Shown: positions 1 through 12,719 of the stretch, in pieces | How the letters are laid out: every line of letters starts with the position of its first letter | How positions within the stretch are numbered: the first letter of the stretch is position 1 | Assembly: GCA_040954595.2 (NCBI GenBank) | Contig: CM082587.2 | Coordinates: 11,780,001-11,844,000, forward strand | From: Balanoglossus misakiensis | Taxonomy: Eukaryota > Hemichordata | DNA: 64,000 bases | Direction of reading: 5' to 3' | Program-made: the position numbers and the translations under genes | Notes under the pieces: model-generated | The model's input: only the letters and a program-made list of their open reading frames with translations | What the model was told of the DNA's origin: nothing | Databases searched by the model: none

Positions 1-265
1 CGTGCCATTGGAGAGCTCCATTGACTGGTCATTCATACTGTTTTCATTCATTCATTGCGGCATCAATATATTTTATCTATTCTAGCCAAAGAGCTTGGCA
101 CCTGTTGAAATGAACTCATCTGCTGTGGGCCAGTTTATTGGTGGCAGTTGAGCTGAGGAGAGCACCTTCCTTCCCGGCACGCCACCAAGTAAAGTTCCAC
201 GCCGCCCACCACAGATGCCAGCATTCATTCATGCGAGTGAGTGTAATTGCAAATTTGCCTATTCT

Positions 266-450
266 AGATCTGTAATGGAAATGGAGAAAGTACCTTATAT
301 TTTCTGTAAAATAGACATTTAATTGGCAAGCCGTCCTGCATCAATTATGAATTGTGTACATGCACTAAAGCGCCCTCACTGCTGGGTGTGTTGTATGGTC
401 TTTAACCCTGTTTCAAATTAGAGTACTTTCTGCAATTTCAAGACAGATCT
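266..450. mobile_element. MITE-like insert inside the long monomer (representative copy)
   Basis: The segment that separates long from short monomers is bounded by AGATCTGT at the left and its exact reverse complement ACAGATCT at the right. Comparing the left end with the reverse complement of the right end gives about 28 bp of inverted repeat with 23 matches, closing on AGAAAGTAC. It encodes no protein. The same segment recurs in every 452-bp monomer. At the same position the short monomers have only CTAGA followed by A, T or AT and then TCTTAC. This fits a small non-autonomous DNA transposon that inserted into one monomer and was then amplified with it. No clear target-site duplication is visible, so superfamily is not assigned. 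Confidence 0.72.
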
Positions 451-3400
451 TACGTGCCATTGGAGAGCTCCATTGACTGGTCATTCATACTGTTTTCATT
501 CATTCATTGCGGCATCAATATATTTTATCTATTCTAGCCAAAGAGCTTGGCACCTGTTGAAATGAACTCATCTGCTGTGGGCCAGTTTATTGGTGGCAGT
601 TGAGCTGAGAAGAGCACCTTCCTTCCCGGCACGCCACCAAGTAAAGTTCCACGCCGCCCACCACAGATGCCAGCATTCATTCATGCGAGTGAGTGTAATT
701 GCAAATTTGCCTATTCTAGAATCTTACGTGCCATTGGAGAGCTCCATTGACTGGTCATTCATACTGTTTTCATTCATTCATTGCGGCATCAATATATTTT
801 ATCTATTCTAGCCAAAGAGCTTGGCACCTGTTGAAATGAACTCATCTGCTGTGGGCCAGTTTATTGGTGGCAGTTGAGCTGAGGAGAGCACCTTCCTTCC
901 CGGGACGCCACCAAGTAAAGTTCCACGCCGCCCACCACAGATGCCAGCATTCATTCATGCGAGTGAGTGTAATTGCAAATTTGCCTATTCTAGATTCTTA
1001 CGTGCCATTGGAGAGCTCCATTGACTGGTCATTCATACTGTTTTCATTCATTCATTGCGGCATCAATATATTTTATCTATTCTAGCCAAAGAGCTTGGCA
1101 CCTGTTGAAATGAACTCATCTGCTGTGGGCCAGTTTATTGGTGGCAGTTGAGCTGAGGAGAGCACCTTCCTTCCCGGCACGCCACCAAGTAAAGTTCCAC
1201 GCCGCCCACCACAGATGCCAGCATTCATTCATGCGAGTGAGTGTAATTGCAAATTTGCCTATTCTAGATCTGTAATGGAAATGGAGAAAGTACCTTATAT
1301 TTTCTGTAAAATAGACATTTAATTGGCAAGCCGTCCTGCATCAATTATGAATTGTGTACATGCACTAAAGCGCCCTCACTGCTGGGTGTGTTGTATGGTC
1401 TTTAACCCTGTTTCAAATTAGAGTACTTTCTGCAATTTCAAGACAGATCTTACGTGCCATTGGAGAGCTCCATTGACTGGTCATTCATACTGTTTTCATT
1501 CATTCATTGCGGCATCAATATATTTTATCTATTCTAGCCAAAGAGCTTGGCACCTGTTGAAATGAACTCATCTGCTGTGGGCCAGTTTATTGGTGGCAGT
1601 TGAGCTGAGGAGAGCACCTTCCTTCCCGGCACGCCACCAAGTAAAGTTCCACGCCGCCCACCACAGATGCCAGCATTCATTCATGCGAGTGAGTGTAATT
1701 GCAAATTTGCCTATTCTAGATCTGTAATGGAAATGGAGAAAGTACCTTATATTTTCTGTAAAATAGACATTTAATTGGCAAGCCGTCCTGCATCAATTAT
1801 GAATTGTGTACATGCACTAAAGCGCCCTCACTGCTGGGTGTGTTGTATGGTCTTTAACCCTGTTTCAAATTAGAGTACTTTCTGCAATTTCAAGACAGAT
1901 CTTACGTGCCATTGGAGAGCTCCATTGACTGGTCATTCATACTGTTTTCATTCATTCATTGCGGCATCAATATATTTTATGTATTCTAGCCAAAGAGCTT
2001 GGCACCTGTTGAAATGAACTCATCTGCTGTGGGCCAGTTTATTGGTGGCAGTTGAGCTGAGGAGAGCACCTTCCTTCCCGGCACGCCACCAAGTAAAGTT
2101 CCACGCCGCCCACCACAGATGCCAGCATTCATTCATGCGAGTGAGTGTAATTGCAAATTTGCCTATTCTAGATCTGTAATGGAAATGGAGAAAGTACCTT
2201 ATATTTTCTGTAAAATAGACATTTAATTGGCAAGCCGTCCTGCATCAATTATTAATTGTGTACATGCACTAAAGCGCCCTCACTGCTGGGTGTGTTGTAT
2301 GGTCTTTAACCCTGTTTCAAATTAGAGTACTTTCTGCAATTTCAAGACAGATCTTACGTGCCATTGGAGAGCTCCATTGACTGGTCATTCATACTGTTTT
2401 CATTCATTCATTGCGGCATCAATATATTTTATCTATTCTAGCCAAAGAGCTTGGCACCTGTTGAAATGAACTCATCTGCTGTGGGCCAGTTTATTGGTGG
2501 CAGTTGAGTTGAGGAGAGCACCTTCCTTCCCGGCACGCCACCAAGTAAAGTTCCACGCCGCCCACCACAGATGCCAGCATTCATTCATGCGAGTGAGTGT
2601 AATTGCAAATTTGCCTATTCTAGAATTCTTACGTGCCATTGGAGAGCTCCATTGACTGGTCATTCATACTGTTTTCATTCATTCATTGCGGCATCAATAT
2701 ATTTTATGTATTCTAGCCAAAGAGCTTGGCACCTGTTGAAATGAACTCATCTGCTGTGGGCCAGTTTATTGGTGGCAGTTGAGCTGAGGAGAGCACCTTC
2801 CTTCCCGGCACGCCACCAAGTAAAGTTCCACGCCGCCCACCACAGATGCCAGCATTCATTCATGCGAGTGAGTGTAATTGCAAATTTGCCTATTCTAGAT
2901 CTGTAATGGAAATGGAGAAAGTACCTTATATTTTCTGTAAAATAGACATTTAATTGGCAAGCCGTCCTGCATCAATTATGAATTGTGTACATGCACTAAA
3001 GCGCCCTCACTGCTGGGTGTGTTGTATGGTCTTTAACCCTGTTTCAAATTAGAGTACTTTCTGCAATTTCAAGACAGATCTTACGTGCCATTGGAGAGCT
3101 CCATTGACTGGTCATTCATACTGTTTTCATTCATTCATTGTGGCATCAATATATTTTATCTATTCTAGCCAAAGAGCTTGGCACCTGTTGAAATGAACTC
3201 ATCTGCTGTGGGCCAGTTTATTGGTGGCAGTTGAGCTGAGGAGAGCACCTTCCTTCCCGGCACGCCACCAAGTAAAGTTCCACGCCGCCCACCACAGATG
3301 CCAGCATTCATTCATGCGAGTGAGTGTAATTGCAAATTTGCCTATTCTAGATCTGTAATGGAAATGGAGAAAGTACCTTATATTTTCTGTAAAATAGACA

Positions 3401-5613
3401 TTTAATTGGCAAGCCGTCCTGCATCAATTATTAATTGTGTACATGCACTAAAGCGCCCTCACTGCTGGGTGTGTTGTATGGTCTTTAACCCTGTTTCAAA
3501 TTAGAGTACTTTCTGCAATTTCAAGACAGATCTTACGTGCCATTGGAGAGCTCCATTGACTGGTCATTCATACTGTTTTCATTCATTCATTGCGGCATCA
3601 ATATATTTTATCTATTCTAGCCAAAGAGCTTGGCACCTGTTGAAATGAACTCATCTGCTGTGGGCCAGTTTATTGGTGGCAGTTGAGCTGAGAAGAGCAC
3701 CTTCCTTCCCGGCACGCCACCAAGTAAAGTTCCACGCCGCCCACCACAGATGCCAGCATTCATTCATGCGAGTGAGTGTAATTGCAAATTTGCCTATTCT
3801 AGATCTGTAATGGAAATGGAGAAAGTACCTTATATTTTCTGTAAAATAGACATTTAATTGGCAAGCCGTCCTGCATCAATTATGAATTGTGTACATGCAC
3901 TAAAGCGCCCTCACTGCTGGGTGTGTTGTATGGTCTTTAACCCTGTTTCAAATTAGAGTACTTTCTGCAATTTCAAGACAGATCTTACGTGCCATTGGAG
4001 AGCTCCATTGACTGGTCATTCATACTGTTTTCATTCATTCATTGCGGCATCAATATATTTTATCTATTCTAGCCAAAGAGCTTGGCACCTGTTGAAATGA
4101 ACTCATCTGCTGTGGGCCAGTTTATTGGTGGCAGTTGAGCTGAGGAGAGCACCTTCCTTCCCGGCACGCCACCAAGTAAAGTTCCACGCCGCCCACCACA
4201 GATGCCAGCATTCATTCATGCGAGTGAGTGTAATTGCAAATTTGCCTATTCTAGATCTGTAATGGAAATGGAGAAAGTACCTTATATTTTCTGTAAAATA
4301 GACATTTAATTGGCAAGCCGTCCTGCATCAATTATGAATTGTGTACATGCACTAAAGCGCCCTCACTGCTGGGTGTGTTGTATGGTCTTTAACCCTGTTT
4401 CAAATTAGAGTACTTTCTGCAATTTCAAGACAGATCTTACGTGCCATTGGAGAGCTCCATTGACTGGTCATTCATACTGTTTTCATTCATTCATTGCGGC
4501 ATCAATATATTTTATCTATTCTAGCCAAAGAGCTTGGCACCTGTTGAAATGAACTCATCTGCTGTGGGCCAGTTTATTGGTGGCAGTTGAGCTGAGGAGA
4601 GCACCTTCCTTCCCGGCACGCCACCAAGTAAAGTTCCACGCCGCCCACCACAGATGCCAGCATTCATTCATGCGAGTGAGTGTAATTGCAAATTTGCCTA
4701 TTCTAGATCTGTAATGGAAATGGAGAAAGTACCTTATATTTTCTGTAAAATAGACATTTAATTGGCAAGCCGTCCTGCATCAATTATGAATTGTGTACAT
4801 GCACTAAAGCGCCCTCACTGCTGGGTGTGTTGTATGGTCTTTAACCCTGTTTCAAATTAGAGTACTTTCTGCAATTTCAAGACAGATCTTACGTGCCATT
4901 GGAGAGCTCCATTGACTGGTCATTCATACTGTTTTCATTCATTCATTGCGGCATCAATATATTTTATGTATTCTAGCCAAAGAGCTTGGCACCTGTTGAA
5001 ATGAACTCATCTGCTGTGGGCCAGTTTATTGGTGGCAGTTGAGCTGAGGAGAGCACCTTCCTTCCCGGCACGCCACCAAGTAAAGTTCCACGCCGCCCAC
5101 CACAGATGCCAGCATTCATTCATGCGAGTGAGTGTAATTGCAAATTTGCCTATTCTAGATCTGTAATGGAAATGGAGAAAGTACCTTATATTTTCTGTAA
5201 AATAGACATTTAATTGGCAAGCCGTCCTGCATCAATTATTAATTGTGTACATGCACTAAAGCGCCCTCACTGCTGGGTGTGTTGTATGGTCTTTAACCCT
5301 GTTTCAAATTAGAGTACTTTCTGCAATTTCAAGACAGATCTTACGTGCCATTGGAGAGCTCCATTGACTGGTCATTCATACTGTTTTCATTCATTCATTG
5401 CGGCATCAATATATTTTATCTATTCTAGCCAAAGAGCTTGGCACCTGTTGAAATGAACTCATCTGCTGTGGGCCAGTTTATTGGTGGCAGTTGAGCTGAG
5501 GAGAGCACCTTCCTTCCCGGCACGCCACCAAGTAAAGTTCCACGCCGCCCACCACAGATGCCAGCATTCATTCATGCGAGTGAGTGTAATTGCAAATTTG
5601 CCTATTCTAGAAT

Positions 5614-8600
5614 TACGTGCCATTGGAGAGCTCCATTGACTGGTCATTCATACTGTTTTCATTCATTCATTGCGGCATCAATATATTTTATCTATTCTAG
5701 CCAAAGAGCTTGGCACCTGTTGAAATGAACTCATCTGCTGTGGGCCAGTTTATTGGTGGCAGTTGAGCTGAGGAGAGCACCTTCCTTCCCGGCACGCCAC
5801 CAAGTAAAGTTCCACGCCGCCCACCACAGATGCCAGCATTCATTCATGCGAGTGAGTGTAATTGCAAATTTGCCTATTCTAGATCTGTAATGGAAATGGA
5901 GAAAGTACCTTATATTTTCTGTAAAATAGACATTTAATTGGCAAGCCGTCCTGCATCAATTATGAATTGTGTACATGCACTAAAGCGCCCTCACTGCTGG
6001 GTGTGTTGTATGGTCTTTAACCCTGTTTCAAATTAGAGTACTTTCTGCAATTTCAAGACAGATCTTACGTGCCATTGGAGAGCTCCATTGACTGGTCATT
6101 CATACTGTTTTCATTCATTCATTGCGGCATCAATATATTTTATCTATTCTAGCCAAAGAGCTTGGCACCTGTTGAAATGAACTCATCTGCTGTGGGCCAG
6201 TTTATTGGTGGCAGTTGAGCTGAGGAGAGCACCTTCCTTCCCGGCACGCCACCAAGTAAAGTTCCACGCCGCCCACCACAGATGCCAGCATTCATTCATG
6301 CGAGTGAGTGTAATTGCAAATTTGCCTATTCTAGAATCTTACGTGCCATTGGAGAGCTCCATTGACTGGTCATTCATACTGTTTTCATTCATTCATTGCG
6401 GCATCAATATATTTTATCTATTCTAGCCAAAGAGCTTGGCACCTGTTGAAATGAACTCATCTGCTGTGGGCCAGTTTATTGGTGGCAGTTGAGCTGAGGA
6501 GAGCACCTTCCTTCCCGGCACGCCACCAAGTAAAGTTCCACGCCGCCCACCACAGATGCCAGCATTCATTCATGCGAGTGAGTGTAATTGCAAATTTGCC
6601 TATTCTAGATCTGTAATGGAAATGGAGAAAGTACCTTATATTTTCTGTAAAATAGACATTTAATTGGCAAGCCGTCCTGCATCAATTATTAATTGTGTAC
6701 ATGCACTAAAGCGCCCTCACTGCTGGGTGTGTTGTATGGTCTTTAACCCTGTTTCAAATTAGAGTACTTTCTGCAATTTCAAGACAGATCTTACGTGCCA
6801 TTGGAGAGCTCCATTGACTGGTCATTCATACTGTTTTCATTCATTCATTGCGGCATCAATATATTTTATCTATTCTAGCCAAAGAGCTTGGCACCTGTTG
6901 AAATGAACTCATCTGCTGTGGGCCAGTTTATTGGTGGCAGTTGAGCTGAGAAGAGCACCTTCCTTCCCGGCACGCCACCAAGTAAAGTTCCACGCCGCCC
7001 ACCACAGATGCCAGCATTCATTCATGCGAGTGAGTGTAATTGCAAATTTGCCTATTCTAGATCTGTAATGGAAATGGAGAAAGTACCTTATATTTTCTGT
7101 AAAATAGACATTTAATTGGCAAGCCGTCCTGCATCAATTATGAATTGTGTACATGCACTAAAGCGCCCTCACTGCTGGGTGTGTTGTATGGTCTTTAACC
7201 CTGTTTCAAATTAGAGTACTTTCTGCAATTTCAAGACAGATCTTACGTGCCATTGGAGAGCTCCATTGACTGGTCATTCATACTGTTTTCATTCATTCAT
7301 TGCGGCATCAATATATTTTATCTATTCTAGCCAAAGAGCTTGGCACCTGTTGAAATGAACTCATCTGCTGTGGGCCAGTTTATTGGTGGCAGTTGAGCTG
7401 AGGAGAGCACCTTCCTTCCCGGCACGCCACCAAGTAAAGTTCCACGCCGCCCACCACAGATGCCAGCATTCATTCATGCGAGTGAGTGTAATTGCAAATT
7501 TGCCTATTCTAGATCTGTAATGGAAATGGAGAAAGTACCTTATATTTTCTGTAAAATAGACATTTAATTGGCAAGCCGTCCTGCATCAATTATGAATTGT
7601 GTACATGCACTAAAGCGCCCTCACTGCTGGGTGTGTTGTATGGTCTTTAACCCTGTTTCAAATTAGAGTACTTTCTGCAATTTCAAGACAGATCTTACGT
7701 GCCATTGGAGAGCTCCATTGACTGGTCATTCATACTGTTTTCATTCATTCATTGCGGCATCAATATATTTTATCTATTCTAGCCAAAGAGCTTGGCACCT
7801 GTTGAAATGAACTCATCTGCTGTGGGCCAGTTTATTGGTGGCAGTTGAGCTGAGGAGAGCACCTTCCTTCCCGGCACGCCACCAAGTAAAGTTCCACGCC
7901 GCCCACCACAGATGCCAGCATTCATTCATGCGAGTGAGTGTAATTGCAAATTTGCCTATTCTAGATCTGTAATGGAAATGGAGAAAGTACCTTATATTTT
8001 CTGTAAAATAGACATTTAATTGGCAAGCCGTCCTGCATCAATTATGAATTGTGTACATGCACTAAAGCGCCCTCACTGCTGGGTGTGTTGTATGGTCTTT
8101 AACCCTGTTTCAAATTAGAGTACTTTCTGCAATTTCAAGACAGATCTTACGTGCCATTGGAGAGCTCCATTGACTGGTCATTCATACTGTTTTCATTCAT
8201 TCATTGCGGCATCAATATATTTTATCTATTCTAGCCAAAGAGCTTGGCACCTGTTGAAATGAACTCATCTGCTGTGGGCCAGTTTATTGGTGGCAGTTGA
8301 GCTGAGAAGAGCACCTTCCTTCCCGGCACGCCACCAAGTAAAGTTCCACGCCGCCCACCACAGATGCCAGCATTCATTCATGCGAGTGAGTGTAATTGCA
8401 AATTTGCCTATTCTAGAATCTTACGTGCCATTGGAGAGCTCCATTGACTGGTCATTCATACTGTTTTCATTCATTCATTGCGGCATCAATATATTTTATC
8501 TATTCTAGCCAAAGAGCTTGGCACCTGTTGAAATGAACTCATCTGCTGTGGGCCAGTTTATTGGTGGCAGTTGAGCTGAGGAGAGCACCTTCCTTCCCGG

Positions 8601-10323
8601 GACGCCACCAAGTAAAGTTCCACGCCGCCCACCACAGATGCCAGCATTCATTCATGCGAGTGAGTGTAATTGCAAATTTGCCTATTCTAGATTCTTACGT
8701 GCCATTGGAGAGCTCCATTGACTGGTCATTCATACTGTTTTCATTCATTCATTGCGGCATCAATATATTTTATCTATTCTAGCCAAAGAGCTTGGCACCT
8801 GTTGAAATGAACTCATCTGCTGTGGGCCAGTTTATTGGTGGCAGTTGAGCTGAGGAGAGCACCTTCCTTCCCGGCACGCCACCAAGTAAAGTTCCACGCC
8901 GCCCACCACAGATGCCAGCATTCATTCATGCGAGTGAGTGTAATTGCAAATTTGCCTATTCTAGATCTGTAATGGAAATGGAGAAAGTACCTTATATTTT
9001 CTGTAAAATAGACATTTAATTGGCAAGCCGTCCTGCATCAATTATTAATTGTGTACATGCACTAAAGCGCCCTCACTGCTGGGTGTGTTGTATGGTCTTT
9101 AACCCTGTTTCAAATTAGAGTACTTTCTGCAATTTCAAGACAGATCTTACGTGCCATTGGAGAGCTCCATTGACTGGTCATTCATACTGTTTTCATTCAT
9201 TCATTGCGGCATCAATATATTTTATCTATTCTAGCCAAAGAGCTTGGCACCTGTTGAAATGAACTCATCTGCTGTGGGCCAGTTTATTGGTGGCAGTTGA
9301 GCTGAGGAGAGCACCTTCCTTCCCGGCACGCCACCAAGTAAAGTTCCACGCCGCCCACCACAGATGCCAGCATTCATTCATGCGAGTGAGTGTAATTGCA
9401 AATTTGCCTATTCTAGATCTGTAATGGAAATGGAGAAAGTACCTTATATTTTCTGTAAAATAGACATTTAATTGGCAAGCCGTCCTGCATCAATTATGAA
9501 TTGTGTACATGCACTAAAGCGCCCTCACTGCTGGGTGTGTTGTATGGTCTTTAACCCTGTTTCAAATTAGAGTACTTTCTGCAATTTCAAGACAGATCTT
9601 ACGTGCCATTGGAGAGCTCCATTGACTGGTCATTCATACTGTTTTCATTCATTCATTGCGGCATCAATATATTTTATGTATTCTAGCCAAAGAGCTTGGC
9701 ACCTGTTGAAATGAACTCATCTGCTGTGGGCCAGTTTATTGGTGGCAGTTGAGCTGAGGAGAGCACCTTCCTTCCCGGCACGCCACCAAGTAAAGTTCCA
9801 CGCCGCCCACCACAGATGCCAGCATTCATTCATGCGAGTGAGTGTAATTGCAAATTTGCCTATTCTAGATCTGTAATGGAAATGGAGAAAGTACCTTATA
9901 TTTTCTGTAAAATAGACATTTAATTGGCAAGCCGTCCTGCATCAATTATTAATTGTGTACATGCACTAAAGCGCCCTCACTGCTGGGTGTGTTGTATGGT
10001 CTTTAACCCTGTTTCAAATTAGAGTACTTTCTGCAATTTCAAGACAGATCTTACGTGCCATTGGAGAGCTCCATTGACTGGTCATTCATACTGTTTTCAT
10101 TCATTCATTGCGGCATCAATATATTTTATCTATTCTAGCCAAAGAGCTTGGCACCTGTTGAAATGAACTCATCTGCTGTGGGCCAGTTTATTGGTGGCAG
10201 TTGAGCTGAGGAGAGCACCTTCCTTCCCGGCACGCCACCAAGTAAAGTTCCACGCCGCCCACCACAGATGCCAGCATTCATTCATGCGAGTGAGTGTAAT
10301 TGCAAATTTGCCTATTCTAGAAT
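5614..10323. repeat. Higher-order repeat of 4710 bp in array 1
   Basis: Successive short monomers with the AATTACG junction lie at 5614 and 10324, 4710 bp apart. Between them there are eight 452-bp monomers, three 274-bp and one 272-bp. The same 4710-bp spacing recurs in array 2 (20456 to 25166) and array 3, with a slightly different order of long monomers. The pair of short monomers with AATCTTACG then ATTCTTACG junctions (8422, 8696) always occurs together, and the second always carries CCGGGACG. Confidence 0.85.
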
Positions 10324-11430
10324 TACGTGCCATTGGAGAGCTCCATTGACTGGTCATTCATACTGTTTTCATTCATTCATTGCGGCATCAATATATTTTA
10401 TCTATTCTAGCCAAAGAGCTTGGCACCTGTTGAAATGAACTCATCTGCTGTGGGCCAGTTTATTGGTGGCAGTTGAGCTGAGGAGAGCACCTTCCTTCCC
10501 GGCACGCCACCAAGTAAAGTTCCACGCCGCCCACCACAGATGCCAGCATTCATTCATGCGAGTGAGTGTAATTGCAAATTTGCCTATTCTAGATCTGTAA
10601 TGGAAATGGAGAAAGTACCTTATATTTTCTGTAAAATAGACATTTAATTGGCAAGCCGTCCTGCATCAATTATGAATTGTGTACATGCACTAAAGCGCCC
10701 TCACTGCTGGGTGTGTTGTATGGTCTTTAACCCTGTTTCAAATTAGAGTACTTTCTGCAATTTCAAGACAGATCTTACGTGCCATTGGAGAGCTCCATTG
10801 ACTGGTCATTCATACTGTTTTCATTCATTCATTGCGGCATCAATATATTTTATCTATTCTAGCCAAAGAGCTTGGCACCTGTTGAAATGAACTCATCTGC
10901 TGTGGGCCAGTTTATTGGTGGCAGTTGAGCTGAGGAGAGCACCTTCCTTCCCGGCACGCCACCAAGTAAAGTTCCACGCCGCCCACCACAGATGCCAGCA
11001 TTCATTCATGCGAGTGAGTGTAATTGCAAATTTGCCTATTCTAGATCTGTAATGGAAATGGAGAAAGTACCTTATATTTTCTGTAAAATAGACATTTAAT
11101 TGGCAAGCCGTCCTGCATCAATTATGAATTGTGTACATGCACTAAAGCGCCCTCACTGCTGGGTGTGTTGTATGGTCTTTAACCCTGTTTCAAATTAGAG
11201 TACTTTCTGCAATTTCAAGACAGATCTTACGTGCCATTGGAGAGCTCCATTGACTGGTCATTCATACTGTTTTCATTCATTCATTGCGGCATCAATATAT
11301 TTTATCTATTCTAGCCAAAGAGCTTGGCACCTGTTGAAATGAACTCATCTGCTGTGGGCCAGTTTATTGGTGGCAGTTGAGCTGAGGAGAGCACCTTCCT
11401 TCCCGGCACGCCACCAAGTAAAGTTCCACG

Positions 11431-11817
11431 TGCATTCCTGGCCCTGGTTTTATTTATGTTTACAGACAATATTGCATTTTTGTACAAGTATTTTAATCAA
11501 CTATAAATTTTGAATGTGTCATTTACCTGAACCGGTCATGTTGACCAGAATGATACATTTCTGCCTTCACTCACCCTATAAATATGTGATTGAGACATAG
11601 GTCATTTGCATAAGCTAACATACCAGAAAGTAAGCATATCTGTTGTTTTCCCTGTGTCACTGCCATCAAAGTAAAAATTAGACGTTGTGTAGAGCAAACT
11701 CCAATTTTTTGTTCTCAATAAACATGGATGAATTACATAGAATGTGTTTGTTGTTTACAGTCTTTAAATGACACATTAGATTATGCACTTTACAAAACGT
11801 TTCTGAGAAACAAGTGA
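11431..11817 (-). other. 3'-flank of the truncated gene copy; octamer/TATA pair
   Basis: No coding frame is evident. On the minus strand an AATAAA lies at 11449-11454 (TTTATT on the plus strand), close to the satellite junction. ATTTGCAT, a perfect POU octamer in reverse, is at 11604-11611. TATAAATA (TATTTATA on minus) is at 11577-11584, 19 bp away. An identical pair is in the second duplicate at 12479-12486 and 12506-12513. The octamer-TATA spacing resembles that upstream of the SET gene. It could drive minus transcription into array 1, or could be chance in AT-rich 3'-UTR. Confidence 0.4.
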
Positions 11818-12312
11818 CTAACTAGTTTCTTTCCACTGTGGCCAACGTGGTTCACTGTTTGTGTCAGAATCTCTCTGTTTTGCAAGGATTTTGAAATCAT
11901 AGTGGTGACATGCATAGTGAAAATCAGCTACTTTCAAATGTCCGTCATGTTCATGCTGTAATTGAATTTTCAAAGCTGGGCTGGCGTGTTTTTTCTTATT
12001 TACATAAGTATCACACTTTATACATGTATCTTCATGGGGTTTTTTGAGTCCCGTATTTAGGTCCTCTCTCACAATTTTACGAAATATCGTATAACTGACA
12101 GTTGTTCTTCCCAGAAGAGATTGGTTGGTTATGAACTCTCGGTGTAACTGCGATATACTGTGGTCCGGCGCCAGGTACGGTTTAAATCGAGGATTCCTGC
12201 AGTAGTGAGATTCTACAATTCTGTGCCTGCGTACGTGTTCAGTGATATCAGTCAGCAAATTTGGATTGAGTTTCCGACGATGCCCTTTGTGTCGGCCCCT
12301 TGCATCTGGCAT
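11818..12312 (-). pseudogene. Truncated duplicate of the HTH/zinc transposase-like gene
   Basis: This encodes the last 164 residues of the 318-aa neighbour, starting at an internal Met that corresponds to its residue 155. It differs from it by one residue (Lys for Arg in the TGLRKPHED region). It arose through the 902-bp tandem duplication, which cut the gene inside the coding region and joined it to a scrap of satellite (TAAAGTTCCA). The N-terminal basic region, Cys cluster and helix-turn-helix-like part are missing, while the CxxC and His-rich tail remain. No promoter was found directly upstream, so expression is doubtful. It could be a remnant or a dominant-negative form; nothing in the sequence decides this. 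Confidence 0.8.
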
Positions 12313-12350
12313 CAGACCAGTAAAGTTCCATGTGCATTCCTGGCCCTGGT

Positions 12351-12356
12351 TTTATT
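12351..12356 (-). terminator. Polyadenylation signal AATAAA of the 318-aa gene
   Basis: TTTATT on the plus strand reads AATAAA on the minus strand, about 365 nt past the stop of the 318-aa gene. Cleavage 10-30 nt further on would fall almost at the satellite-derived TAAAGTTCCA, so the transcript end and the edge of the module nearly coincide. The same signal is at 11449-11454 in the duplicate. Confidence 0.5.
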
Positions 12357-12719
12357 TATGTTTACAGACAATATTGCATTTTTGTACAAGTATTTTAATC
12401 AACTATAAATTTTGAATGTGTCATTTACCTGAACCGGTCATGTTGACCAGAATGATACATTTCTGCCTTCACTCACCCTATAAATATGTGATTGAGACAT
12501 AGGTCATTTGCATAAGCTAACATACCAGAAAGTAAGCATATCTGTTGTTTTCCCTGTGTCACTGCCATCAAAGTAAAAATTAGACGTTGTGTAGAGCAAA
12601 CTCCAATTTTTTGTTCTCAATAAACATGGATGAATTACATAGAATGTGTTTGTTGTTTACAGTCTTTAAATGACACATTAGATTATGCACTTTACAAAAC
12701 GTTTCTGAGAAACAAGTGA

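Larger units (their letters stand above)
1..11430. repeat. Satellite array 1 (452/274-bp monomers)
   Basis: Tandem head-to-tail array. Using the shared word TACGTGCC as a phase marker, starts fall at 451, 725, 999, 1451, 1903, 2355, 2630, 3082 and so on to 11228. The steps are 452 bp (long monomer) or 272-275 bp (short monomer). Monomers are nearly identical and differ at a few diagnostic sites: TGAATTG/TTAATTG, TATCTATTC/TATGTATTC, GAGGAGAG/GAGAAGAG, CCGGCACG/CCGGGACG. Private changes include C to T at 3141. The array begins and ends mid-monomer. It stops after AGTTCCACG at 11430, where module sequence TGCATTCCTGG starts. I see no gene here: the recurring 62-73-codon open frames lack a conserved ATG start and simply follow the repeat. 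Confidence 0.97.

Noticed and set aside
590-811. Recurring open frames of 73 aa (plus) and 62-63 aa (minus) in every array
   Set aside because: They begin at TTG or other non-ATG codons, follow the monomer phase, span the short-monomer junction and share no protein motif; they are a by-product of the repeat.
1-11430. CRISPR array
   Set aside because: Repeats are 272-452 bp and contiguous with no unique spacers; this is satellite DNA.
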